Source: Eubacteriales bacterium (GTDB lineage: Bacteria > Bacillota > Clostridia > Christensenellales > CAG-138). From it: a stretch of DNA of 7,284 nucleotides. Positions within the stretch are counted from its first letter, which is position 1. Each line of letters starts with the position of its first letter. Made by a program: the position numbers and the translations under genes. Shown here in pieces: positions 1 through 6,185 of this stretch. The DNA lies in assembly GCA_028701165.1 (NCBI GenBank), contig JAQVRG010000074.1, forward strand, positions 1 to 7,284. The letters are read 5' to 3'. The notes beneath the pieces were generated by a model. It was not told where the DNA came from and made no database searches. It worked only from the letters and a program-made list of their open reading frames with translations.

Positions 1-158
1 GTATAGGCGGCATTGGCCATCTGCCACGCCGCTTTGCCGACAGCTACCAAAAACACCCGGCCCGTAAAGCTTTTGCCGGATAACGCGCGCATAACGGCCG
101 CGTCCGGCAAGGCGGACTGAATCACCGCGTCTATGATCTTCTGTGCGTCCTCGCGCAT
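1..158 (-). CDS. Glycerate 2-kinase, MOFRL/DUF4147 family (N-terminal fragment)
   Basis: Only the first 52 codons are present; the gene continues past the left edge. The visible protein begins MREDAQKIIDAVIQSALPDA, followed by a hydrophobic strand and the segment VFLVAVGKAAWQMANAAY at about residues 34-51. An N-terminal helix followed by a 'V-x-V-G-K-A-A-x-x-M-A' segment is typical of the MOFRL-type glycerate kinases (GckA/TtuD-like), which make 2-phosphoglycerate from D-glycerate and ATP in the cytoplasm. The ATG at 156-158 is supported by a GGGAGG ribosome binding site at 166-171, seven bases upstream. It lies 24 bases after the cysteine-rich gene and is probably the fifth gene of the minus-strand operon. 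The catalytic and C-terminal MOFRL parts are outside the window, so the assignment rests on the N-terminus alone. Confidence 0.78.
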   Translation of the reverse strand, partial: MREDAQKIIDAVIQSALPDAAVMRALSGKSFTGRVFLVAVGKAAWQMANAAY

Positions 159-182
159 GTAAATACCTCCCAATGTAAACTT

Positions 183-584
183 CTATTCTTCTTTTTCGAT
201 CAAGCTTGCGTAGATACAGGGATTGCCCTTTCGGAGGCTGCACTCGTTGCAGTTCGTGGCGTTGCAGTGCGCCGTCATGCAGTCATAGCAAAGCTCGCAG
301 CCGGGAATATAGCAGCTGGAGGAAACATAAAGATTGGCGATCTCCGGATGCGGCCATACCATATCGCAGCCGCACACCGCGCAATGCAGCTCCTCCGCCT
401 GCTCCTCGGGCGCGTTGATCGTATCATCGGCGGAAATATACCACCAGTCGACCAAGCGGCGCGCCTGCATCGCGGCAAGTCCCGCGCTCTCCACCTGCTC
501 GACCGAGGCGTTCATGGGACAAGAAAAATGAAACTCCTTTTCCTCACCTGCCGCCGTTTTCACATAGCCAACATATTCTCGCAT
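183..584 (-). CDS. Small cysteine-rich protein of unknown function
   Basis: This 133-residue protein is not one I recognise. It has 12 cysteines, 11 of them between residues 68 and 123 (68, 71, 73, 91, 96, 99, 102, 107, 112, 115, 123), plus Cys22. Several form CxxC pairs (68-71, 96-99, 99-102, 112-115), which suggests bound zinc or an iron-sulfur cluster. His67, His79 and His106 could also be ligands. There is no signal peptide or membrane helix, so it is probably cytoplasmic. The N-terminal 60 residues are acidic and look like a separate small alpha/beta part. The ATG at 582-584 follows a GGAGAG site at 591-596. It lies 21 bases after the reductase gene and 24 before the glycerate kinase gene, so it is very likely co-transcribed with both. 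That this is a real gene is supported by the ribosome binding site, the operon fit and the ordered cysteine spacing. A redox or metal-binding role is inference. Confidence 0.8.
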   Translation of the reverse strand: MREYVGYVKTAAGEEKEFHFSCPMNASVEQVESAGLAAMQARRLVDWWYISADDTINAPEEQAEELHCAVCGCDMVWPHPEIANLYVSSSCYIPGCELCYDCMTAHCNATNCNECSLRKGNPCIYASLIEKEE

Positions 585-605
585 AGTTCTCTCTCCGTTG
601 CTCGT

Positions 606-1601
606 TTATTCGCCCACGCAGCGTTCGATAGCGGCCAGCTCCGAAGGCGCGAAAGGCATAGGTGCAAGAATGCCAAGATTCTCCTTGATCTGCGACGGGT
701 GGGACGCGCCGATCAAAACGCTCGTTACCGCGCCGTCGCGCAGTACCCAGCGCAGCGCCATCTGCGCAAGGCTTTCTCCGCGCGCGCTTGCGACGTCGTT
801 GAGCAAACGAATGCGGCGCAGCGTTTCCGGCGTCAGGTTCTTTTCGGTAAGATACCGTCCGTCTCGCCCGATGCGGCTGTCCTTGGGCACGCCGTCAAGA
901 TAGCGGTTCGTCAGCAAACCCTGCGCCAGCGGGCTGAAGGCGATGATCCCCTTCCCCGCCGCCTTCGCGGCGTCCTTTAAACCGTTTTGCTCGATCGTCC
1001 GATCAAATATGGAATAACGGCATTGGTTGATGACGAAGGGACAGCGAAGCTCGTGTAGCAGCGCGGACGCTCTTTGCATGGTTTGGCCGTCGTAATTGGA
1101 AATGCCGATATATAAGGCTTTCCCCTGCCTTACGATATCCGAAAGCGCCAACATGGTTTCCTCCAAAGGGGTCTCGGGATCGGGACGGTGGTGATAAAAA
1201 ATATCCACATAGTCTACGCCCAGCCGCCTAAGGCTTTGGTCAAGACTCGCCATTAGGTATTTCCGGCTGCCGTGATCGCCATACGGCCCCGGCCACATAT
1301 CATAGCCCGCCTTGGTGGATAAAAGAAGCTCGTCCCGATACGCGTGCAGGTCTTCTTTTAGGACGCGCCCAAGCGTCGTTTCCGCAGCGCCGTAGGGCGG
1401 GCCGTAATTATTGGCAAGATCAAAATGCGTGATACCGCTGTCAAAGGCGGTAAAGCAAAGGGCGCGCGCGTTGTCATAATCGGCGTTCGCGCCGAAATTA
1501 TGCCAGAAACCCAGCGACAAAAGCGGCAGCTTCAAGCCGCTTTGCCCGCAGCGAACATACTGCATGGTATTGTATCGCGCATCGTTTGCCGAATAGCCCA
1601 T
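606..1601 (-). CDS. yghZ: Aldo/keto reductase, L-glyceraldehyde-3-phosphate reductase type
   Basis: This 331-residue protein closely follows the E. coli YghZ (Gpr) pattern: an opening with Y-x-A-N-x-x-R-Y then MQY, the block SLGFWHNFG, then THFDLANNYGPP, STKAGYDMWPGPYG, GSRKYLMASLDQSLRRLG and FSPLAQGLLT. The aldo/keto reductase tetrad can be read as Asp61, Tyr66, Lys97 and His138. The family uses NADPH to reduce L-glyceraldehyde 3-phosphate and, in some members, methylglyoxal. The cofactor segment near the C-terminus reads IGASHPSQIKEN, with His301 where E. coli has Arg. The reading frame stays open upstream to 1685, but the ATG at 1599-1601 is preferred: it matches the family N-terminus and has an AGGAGGA site at 1607-1613, five bases upstream. 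That site overlaps the aroQ stop codon, and the two genes are 10 bases apart, pointing to translational coupling. The protein is slightly shorter than the E. coli enzyme at its C-terminus. Confidence 0.92.
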   Translation of the reverse strand: MGYSANDARYNTMQYVRCGQSGLKLPLLSLGFWHNFGANADYDNARALCFTAFDSGITHFDLANNYGPPYGAAETTLGRVLKEDLHAYRDELLLSTKAGYDMWPGPYGDHGSRKYLMASLDQSLRRLGVDYVDIFYHHRPDPETPLEETMLALSDIVRQGKALYIGISNYDGQTMQRASALLHELRCPFVINQCRYSIFDRTIEQNGLKDAAKAAGKGIIAFSPLAQGLLTNRYLDGVPKDSRIGRDGRYLTEKNLTPETLRRIRLLNDVASARGESLAQMALRWVLRDGAVTSVLIGASHPSQIKENLGILAPMPFAPSELAAIERCVGE

Positions 1602-1611
1602 CCGTGTCCTC

Positions 1612-2043
1612 CTATACCCTTTGCGCAAGATAGGCAAGCGCTTCTTGATAGCCCGCAAAGCCCTTACCCGTAATGGTTTTCTCACACGCCATGCCCGCGT
1701 AGGATACCTGCCGGAAGGCTTCGCGGGTTTCCACCGCCGAAAGATGCACCTCCACCGCGGGCAGCGCCACCGCCTTCAGCGCGTCGAGGATCGCAACGCT
1801 CGTGTGCGTATAGGCGGCCGGGTTGATGACGATCCCGTCCATTTTGCCGTATGCCTGCTGGATCGCCGTCACAAGCTCTCCCTCGCTGTTGGATTGGAAG
1901 CAGGTAACGTTGAGGGAAAGCGCGCTTGCGGCTTCCCGTATATAGGCCAGTAAATCCGCATAGGTCTGCCGCCCATAGATCGCGGGCTCGCGTATGCCCA
2001 ACATATTTAGGTTTGGGCCGTTGACGACCAATATGTTTTTCAT
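1612..2043 (-). CDS. aroQ: 3-dehydroquinate dehydratase, type II
   Basis: The 143-residue length is normal for the small dodecameric type II enzyme, which dehydrates 3-dehydroquinate to 3-dehydroshikimate in the shikimate pathway. The family signatures are clear: NGPNLNMLGIREPAIYG (residues 8-24), QSNSEGELV (50-58), INPAAYTHTSVAI (73-85) and VEVHLSAVETREAFR (97-111). Expected active-site residues are present: Asn11, Arg18, Tyr23 (the catalytic base), Asn74, His80, His100, Arg107 and Arg111. Small departures are Ser53 where His is usual and Ala76 where Gly is usual. The ATG at 2041-2043 has an AAGGAG site directly downstream of the diguanylate cyclase stop codon, 12 bases away, so aroQ is read from the same transcript. 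No other shikimate gene is in the window. Confidence 0.96.
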   Translation of the reverse strand: MKNILVVNGPNLNMLGIREPAIYGRQTYADLLAYIREAASALSLNVTCFQSNSEGELVTAIQQAYGKMDGIVINPAAYTHTSVAILDALKAVALPAVEVHLSAVETREAFRQVSYAGMACEKTITGKGFAGYQEALAYLAQRV

Positions 2044-2055
2044 TTGGCTCCTTTT

Positions 2056-3189
2056 TTATGCTTTATTGCGCGGCGTACCAAAGCGCACCGGCTGAAAAGC
2101 GTTCCCCGTATATACGGCGAAACGATTGCCGCCAGCCTGCTTGGCTTTGTACATGGCAGCGTCCGCGTTATGGTATAAATCCTCAAAGGTATCTGCGGTT
2201 CGGCCTGTATACGCGACGCCCACGCTTGCGGAGACCGCTATGGTATACGTTTCGTCGCTGATGCTTTGGTTAAGCTCGTCCACCAGCTGCTGCACCTTGT
2301 TCTCTATCCAATGCCGGTTGCTGATCTCATGGAAAAAAACGATAAACTCGTCGCCGCCGATGCGCGCCACATAATCCTCGCGGCGCAGAACGCTGCGAAG
2401 CGTTGCGGATATGTTCATCAGCAGTCTGTCGCCATAGGCGTGGCCAAGGGTGTCGTTGACCGCCTTGAAATGATCGATATCGATGAGCACCATGGCGCAA
2501 AGCTCATCCGTATCCTCCAAATACGCGCCGATGTCCCGCTCCGCTGCGCCGCGCGTGTACAGCCTTGTAAGCCCGTCCGTATCCCGCTGCCGCTTGATGC
2601 GGGTCTGATAGCGAAGCTCCTGCAGCTTGTTTTGCGTATGGTGGCGCGAGGTAAAGCAGCTAAGAATAAAGAAGGCGACGGCGCTCAAACAATCGAGCAG
2701 CGCGCCGGCATGCCCCTTCTGGAGAATGTCGCTTGCGCAGAACAAAAGCGTAATGCAAGCCCAAAATAGCGTGAGCCGCCCCGGTCTATCGAGAATGAAC
2801 AGGGTGGACGCGACCATAATGGTACAAGGCACCGCGGCGTTGCCCTCCGGATACGCAAAAACGCTCAAGTAGATCGTCGTAACAAAGGCAAAGAAAAGCA
2901 GCGCATAGTAAAAGGAAATGGGGAAATCGAATTGCCTGCGTATCGTCATGGTGCAAACCAACCTGCCGATCAAGCATATGCCAAGCAAAGCCAGATACGC
3001 CAGCCGCCCCGGGCGCACGACCGGCAACAGGAACGAAAGCAACGCCAAAAAAACGCACATTACGACGCCAAAAAGGCAGAACGCACTACATTGGGTGCAG
3101 TTGATGACGTTCAGCTGCGTTTTGAACTGCCTGAACATGTACGGCGGCGTTTTCCCGAATAAAAATTGCCGGATAAGGCGTGCAAGCAA
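2056..3189 (-). CDS. Membrane-anchored diguanylate cyclase (GGDEF domain)
   Basis: The 377-residue reading has an N-terminal membrane region with about five or six hydrophobic segments (roughly residues 36-56, 62-82, 92-112, 120-133, 139-155 and 163-180). A short helical linker and a C-terminal GGDEF domain (about 200-362) follow. In the domain, DGLT (205-208), LIDIDHFKAVND (235-246) and IGGDEF (277-282) are intact, so it should make c-di-GMP from two GTP. The product-inhibition site RxxD is present as Arg269-Arg-Glu-Asp272, five residues before GGDEF. The sensor region matches no family I can name. The start is uncertain. The coordinates use a TTG at 3187-3189, but the strong AGGAGGG site at 3228-3234 is about 38 bases from it and instead sits eight bases before an in-frame ATC at 3217-3219. 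An in-frame TGA lies at 3238-3240, and the next ATG is codon 18. The gene is first in the minus-strand operon and divergent from the filament operon. Confidence 0.93.
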   Translation of the reverse strand: MLARLIRQFLFGKTPPYMFRQFKTQLNVINCTQCSAFCLFGVVMCVFLALLSFLLPVVRPGRLAYLALLGICLIGRLVCTMTIRRQFDFPISFYYALLFFAFVTTIYLSVFAYPEGNAAVPCTIMVASTLFILDRPGRLTLFWACITLLFCASDILQKGHAGALLDCLSAVAFFILSCFTSRHHTQNKLQELRYQTRIKRQRDTDGLTRLYTRGAAERDIGAYLEDTDELCAMVLIDIDHFKAVNDTLGHAYGDRLLMNISATLRSVLRREDYVARIGGDEFIVFFHEISNRHWIENKVQQLVDELNQSISDETYTIAVSASVGVAYTGRTADTFEDLYHNADAAMYKAKQAGGNRFAVYTGNAFQPVRFGTPRNKA

Positions 3190-3227
3190 GCCTTCGCCAT
3201 GCGGTTTCTGCGTTTCGATGGCGGTTT

Positions 3228-3234
3228 CCCTCCT
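3228..3234 (-). promoter_or_regulatory. Strong ribosome binding site without a canonical start at normal spacing
   Basis: The minus strand reads AGGAGGG here. In the diguanylate cyclase frame the codon at ideal spacing (eight bases) is ATC, at 3217-3219; no ATG, GTG or TTG falls at normal distance. The nearest ATG (3198-3200) is out of frame, 27 bases away, and opens only a 29-codon reading frame. The site therefore decides where translation of the cyclase begins, or shows that the sequence or gene start is altered. Confidence 0.65.
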
Positions 3235-3250
3235 GCTTCAATACTATTTT

Positions 3251-3279
3251 ATTATACCGCATATAAACCTAGATTGCGA
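3251..3279 (-). promoter_or_regulatory. Predicted promoter of the minus-strand operon
   Basis: Read on the minus strand, a perfect -10 box TATAAT occupies 3256 to 3251. A weak -35 candidate, TCGCAA, occupies 3279 to 3274 with a 17-base spacer. Transcription would start near 3244, giving a very short leader before the AGGAGGG ribosome binding site at 3228-3234. A small AT-rich dyad (TTATA, five bases, TATAA at 3252-3266) overlaps the -10 box. The position is right for the diguanylate cyclase operon, but the -35 match is only three of six. Confidence 0.6.
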
Positions 3280-3295
3280 GAGGATTTGCGTCATA

Positions 3296-3325
3296 TTGCA
3301 GAACCGCTTACGCCCGTGTTATAAT
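3296..3325 (+). promoter_or_regulatory. Predicted extended -10 promoter of the filament operon
   Basis: A perfect TATAAT at 3320-3325 is preceded by TGT at 3317-3319, giving the extended -10 form TGnTATAAT. A partial -35 box, TTGCAG, lies at 3296-3301 with an 18-base spacer. Transcription would start near 3332, about 38 bases before the TTG start of the lipoprotein gene. The short leader leaves no room for a riboswitch. It lies back to back with the minus-strand promoter, with about 40 bases between the two -10 boxes and the -35 boxes. Confidence 0.68.
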
Positions 3326-3369
3326 ATGTTTAGGGTTTTAGCGAAATCCGCCGATATGGAGGCCCCCGC

Positions 3370-4311
3370 TTGCATAGAGACCGTCGCAGAAAAACCATAT
3401 GCTTCATCTTCTTTGCTTTCACGCTGTGCCTGAGCGTAGGATGCGCGCAAAGCAAGGCGGCAGACGCTATGCTACAGGAGATCGTGCAGGAGACGCTGCG
3501 GGAAAGCGCGCAGACCGCGCCGCAAAAGCCTCTGTCCACAACGGCAGCGCCCGCGGTGAGCTTTGACCCGGCGGCGATCCGCATGCCCAAAGCGACGGGC
3601 GAAACCGCAATGGAAAAAAACGGCGCGCACATGGACGCCTCCAACACCTCGCAGGGCTATGTGATGGTGCGCTGCGACGCGGATGATTCGATCCGTAAGG
3701 TCGGCGTTTCGACCGCTGACGCTACATATTATTATACGCTTCCTAAAAACGGCGATTTTATTACCTGCCCTTTGCAAATGGGAGATGGACGTTATACCGT
3801 ACAGGTGTACGAACAGATTACCGGCACGCAGTACAGTCCATTATGCAAATGGACGCTGGACGTAACCTTGGACGACGATACCATTCCCTACCTTTACCCC
3901 AACCAATTTGTGGATTATGAGGCCACCGACCAAGCCGTGCGCGTTTCCTTTCAGCAAAGCGCGGGCGCAAAAACCGATCGGGACAAGGCAGACAAGCTTT
4001 TCACCTATGTTGCCAACGAGATTGACTATGACTACGACAAAGCCGCGACGGTGCAGGAGGGCTACCTTCCCTTGCCGGATCGCACGCTTTCCGAAAAAAA
4101 GGGGATTTGCTTTGATTATTCGGCACTTTTAGCTACCATGCTTCGCGTGCAAAATATCCCCGCGCGCTTGCAGATGGGCGAGCTTTCGCCCGACAATATT
4201 TATCACGCATGGAATCTTGTGTGTATCGACGACCTATGGTATTTGATGGACGCGACCCTCTACGGTGAGGGGTATAAGGACGAAAACTATACCGCCGTCA
4301 AGAACTACTAA
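3370..4311 (+). CDS. Putative lipoprotein with transglutaminase-like domain
   Basis: This 313-residue protein starts with a basic stretch (HRDRRRK) and a hydrophobic signal segment ending LCLSVGC, so Cys25 is a probable lipidation site, although the -3 and -2 positions (Ser, Val) are not the best lipobox. Residues 26-90 are Ala/Thr/Pro-rich and probably a flexible tether. Residues about 95-170 look like a beta-rich domain. The C-terminal part is a transglutaminase-like (papain-fold) core with a readable triad: Cys247 in KKGICFDYSALLATML, His279 in YHAWNLV and Asp294 in WYLMDAT. Such domains act as proteases, amidases or cross-linking enzymes; the substrate here is unknown. The TTG start is supported by GGAGG at 3358-3362, seven bases upstream, and by the signal peptide it creates. 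It is the first gene after the promoter and lies 22 bases before the platform-protein gene, so it is probably part of the filament operon and acts outside the membrane. Confidence 0.88.
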   Translation: MHRDRRRKTICFIFFAFTLCLSVGCAQSKAADAMLQEIVQETLRESAQTAPQKPLSTTAAPAVSFDPAAIRMPKATGETAMEKNGAHMDASNTSQGYVMVRCDADDSIRKVGVSTADATYYYTLPKNGDFITCPLQMGDGRYTVQVYEQITGTQYSPLCKWTLDVTLDDDTIPYLYPNQFVDYEATDQAVRVSFQQSAGAKTDRDKADKLFTYVANEIDYDYDKAATVQEGYLPLPDRTLSEKKGICFDYSALLATMLRVQNIPARLQMGELSPDNIYHAWNLVCIDDLWYLMDATLYGEGYKDENYTAVKNY

Positions 4312-4333
4312 CGGATAAAGGCAGGAGAAAACG

Positions 4334-5371
4334 ATGTCCAACACAAAGAAACCCGCTTCCCTTCCGCCTATCGAGGTGGCGCTGTTCTGCGAGCAGGCGG
4401 CCATGCTGCTCTCCGCCGGCATCCCGCTTAGCGACGGCATGGAAACGCTGTGCGCGAACTATAACGCCGGCGCTTTTGCCGCCGTATTTGAAAGGATCGC
4501 CAACCGCGTCAAGATATCCAAGCTGCATTCGGCGCTGAGCGAGGCGGGCGTTTTTCCGGCGTATATGACGAGCATGGTGCGCATCGGCGAACGCACAGGC
4601 CGGCTCGAGGAGGTTCTTCGCATGCTCTCCCGCTACTATACTTGGGAGGCGGAGATCAACAAATCTATCAAAAACGCGGTTCTCTACCCCGCGATCCTCA
4701 TCATCATGCTTGCCGCCGTCATAGGCGTTCTGATCGTGACGGTGCTGCCCGTGTTTGACAGCGTATACGCGGGGCTTGGCATGGCTGCCTCGAGCGCGGG
4801 CGGCGGCGCAGCGGCCGGGCGCGTTACGCTGCTTATCATCGCTGTGGCGCTGACTTGCCTGATCGTGATACTGCTGCTGCTGCGTACAAGCGCGCGCGAG
4901 CGGGTGCTCGCTTTCCTTTGCGGGATCTTTCCGCCGCTCGGACGCGCCGTGGGCAGGCTTGCCGCCGCCCGCTTTTCCTCCGCCATCGCCATCATGCTAA
5001 ACGGCGGCTATGATATCGATGAAGCATTGCGCTTGGCTACGGACGTCGCGCCCGACGCGCGCTCCCGCGCCGCAACACAGGCTTGCCGCGCGGCCATGCA
5101 GGAGGGCGCGAGCTTTGCCGACGCCGTCGCGTCGCTCGGCTTCTTTGATCCCCTCCATAACAAAATGCTGATCGTCGGCGAAGCCGCGGGACAGCTCGAC
5201 ACCGCCATGGAAAAGCTCGCGGATATCTATCAAGCCGAAGCCGATCAGGGCATTTATTACCTTGTTTCCCTCATTGAACCGCTGCTTGTAGCGCTGCTTT
5301 CCATCGTGATCGGCGGCATACTCTTATCCGTTATGCTGCCTATGCTCAACGTACTTTCGGCCATGCTCTAA
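4334..5371 (+). CDS. pilC: Type IV pilus / type II secretion platform protein (PilC/GspF family)
   Basis: The 345-residue protein has the duplicated T2SSF architecture: a first cytoplasmic domain (about 13-112) and a second (about 205-305). Each ends in the family motif: MVRIGERTGRLEEVLRMLSRYY (81-102) and MLIVGEAAGQLDTAMEKLADIY (278-299), both containing the GE-x-x-G-x-L core. Three membrane helices lie at about 115-141, 163-183 and 308-336, the last rich in the usual PLL...GGILLSVMLPML pattern. Family members sit in the inner membrane, bind the cytoplasmic ATPase and couple its motion to pilin insertion or extraction. It is shorter than the roughly 400-residue proteobacterial proteins because the N-terminal extension before the first domain is missing. 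The ATG follows an AGGAG site a few bases upstream, and the next gene starts 14 bases after the stop. The family call is firm; whether it serves pilus, secretion or DNA uptake cannot be told from this protein. Confidence 0.93.
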   Translation: MSNTKKPASLPPIEVALFCEQAAMLLSAGIPLSDGMETLCANYNAGAFAAVFERIANRVKISKLHSALSEAGVFPAYMTSMVRIGERTGRLEEVLRMLSRYYTWEAEINKSIKNAVLYPAILIIMLAAVIGVLIVTVLPVFDSVYAGLGMAASSAGGGAAAGRVTLLIIAVALTCLIVILLLLRTSARERVLAFLCGIFPPLGRAVGRLAAARFSSAIAIMLNGGYDIDEALRLATDVAPDARSRAATQACRAAMQEGASFADAVASLGFFDPLHNKMLIVGEAAGQLDTAMEKLADIYQAEADQGIYYLVSLIEPLLVALLSIVIGGILLSVMLPMLNVLSAML

Positions 5372-5385
5372 GGGGAGGATTGCCT

Positions 5386-5712
5386 ATGTATACACGGCAA
5401 ATCGCAAAACGGCGCTGGGGGCTTGCGCTCCCCGTCCTTTTGTGCGCCGCTGCGATTCTTCTTGCGCTATCCTCCATTGGGCGCGTGGATAAGGGCGGCG
5501 CCGCCGAACAGATGGCGCAGCTTAAACGGGATATCCTTCACGCCGCCGTCACCTGCTACGCGATCGAGGGCAGATATCCGCCTACGCTCGAGTATCTTTG
5601 CGACAGCTACGGCGTGCATGTGGACGCGAGCCGCTATATCGTCACCTATGACGTTATGGGCAGCAATATCATGCCTACCGTTGCGGTTTTAAGGAGGGGC
5701 GTATGGAAATGA
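5386..5712 (+). CDS. Small single-helix membrane protein, pseudopilin-like (GspG-like C-terminus)
   Basis: This 108-residue protein has a basic N-terminus (residues 1-10, ending KRR), one hydrophobic helix at about 12-31, then a helical and beta soluble part. The stretch YAIEGRYPPTLEYL at 58-71, followed by SRYIVTYDVMGSNIMP, recalls the 'Y-x-x-x-G-x-Y-P' segment of GspG-type major pseudopilins. The classical prepilin peptidase site is not there: the nearest match is RRWG|LALPV, which has Val rather than Glu at +5. The frame extends to a TTG at 5380, but the ATG at 5386 is preferred because AGGGGAGG at 5371-5378 is seven bases from it. Its last 10 bases overlap the next gene. The position between platform protein and ATPase supports a role as a filament or assembly subunit; that is inference. 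Confidence 0.85.
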   Translation: MYTRQIAKRRWGLALPVLLCAAAILLALSSIGRVDKGGAAEQMAQLKRDILHAAVTCYAIEGRYPPTLEYLCDSYGVHVDASRYIVTYDVMGSNIMPTVAVLRRGVWK

Positions 5713-6185
5713 AGCGCTCCCTTCCCTTCTCCGGCCGCGTGCGCGGCCTGTTCACCTTCGCGCTGCTGTGCGTGTACGCGGTGACCGCGTGTTTGCTGCT
5801 GCTTTCGGGGTTACAGGTGTATCGCGGCGTAAAAAACAGAGCGGACGCCAACTATGACAGCCGCACGGCGCTCGCTTACGTTTCCGCCAAGCTTAGAAGC
5901 GGCTGCGCTGTTTCTTGCTCCGGGGAGAACGTGCTGATCCTTACCGAAACGATCGAGAAAGAAGCCTATAACACTTATATCTTCTGCCGCGACGGGCAGC
6001 TTTGCGAATATTTTGCAAGCGCCGCGCGCGCGTTTGATCCGTCCTTGGGCGAACCGATCGCCAACGCCGCCTCTATCCGCGTAACACGCGACGGCGCGCG
6101 CGTCGATATCCAGCTTACAGACGCCGCGGGCGGCACGCGCGCCGCCTGCTTCCGCGAACGCACAACCGGGGAGGTAACGCCATGA
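5703..6185 (+). CDS. Single-helix membrane protein, DUF4860-like
   Basis: The 160-residue protein has a basic N-terminus, one membrane helix at about 16-37 and a soluble C-terminal domain rich in beta strands (for example ENVLILTETIEKEAYNTYIF at 75-94). The pattern 'G-L-F-T-F-A-L-L...Y-R-x-x' near the helix, then a YDSRTALAYVSAKLR helix, resembles my recollection of DUF4860, a family seen beside pilus-like genes in Clostridia; this could not be searched. RGLFTF at 14-19 vaguely recalls a prepilin cleavage site but no Glu follows. The ATG at 5703 is chosen because AAGGAGG at 5691-5697 is five bases upstream; a second ATG at 5709 would give a four-base ATGA overlap but poorer spacing. It ends in a four-base overlap with the next gene. 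Probably a minor pseudopilin-like subunit of the same machine. Confidence 0.85.
   Translation: MEMKRSLPFSGRVRGLFTFALLCVYAVTACLLLLSGLQVYRGVKNRADANYDSRTALAYVSAKLRSGCAVSCSGENVLILTETIEKEAYNTYIFCRDGQLCEYFASAARAFDPSLGEPIANAASIRVTRDGARVDIQLTDAAGGTRAACFRERTTGEVTP

Noticed and set aside
267..980. 237-codon open frame on the plus strand
   Set aside because: It runs antisense across the cysteine-rich gene and the reductase, is full of Arg/His/Ala, has no recognisable motif, and is explained as a shadow of GC-rich codons on the other strand.
1599..1685. N-terminal extension of 28 residues on the reductase
   Set aside because: The extension is Arg-rich, lies inside aroQ, and does not match the family; the ATG at 1599-1601 has the ribosome binding site and the family N-terminus.
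3252..3266. TTATA-ccgca-TATAA dyad as an operator
   Set aside because: A five-base AT-only stem overlapping a -10 box is easily produced by chance; noted in the promoter entry only.
3240..3369. Possible c-di-GMP riboswitch upstream of the filament operon or the cyclase
   Set aside because: The region lacks the conserved GEMM core segments, and the predicted leaders are only about 25-40 bases long.
2918..3433. 171-codon plus-strand frame crossing the divergent promoter region
   Set aside because: It covers both predicted promoters and the lipoprotein start, shows no family motif, and begins inside the antisense of the cyclase gene.
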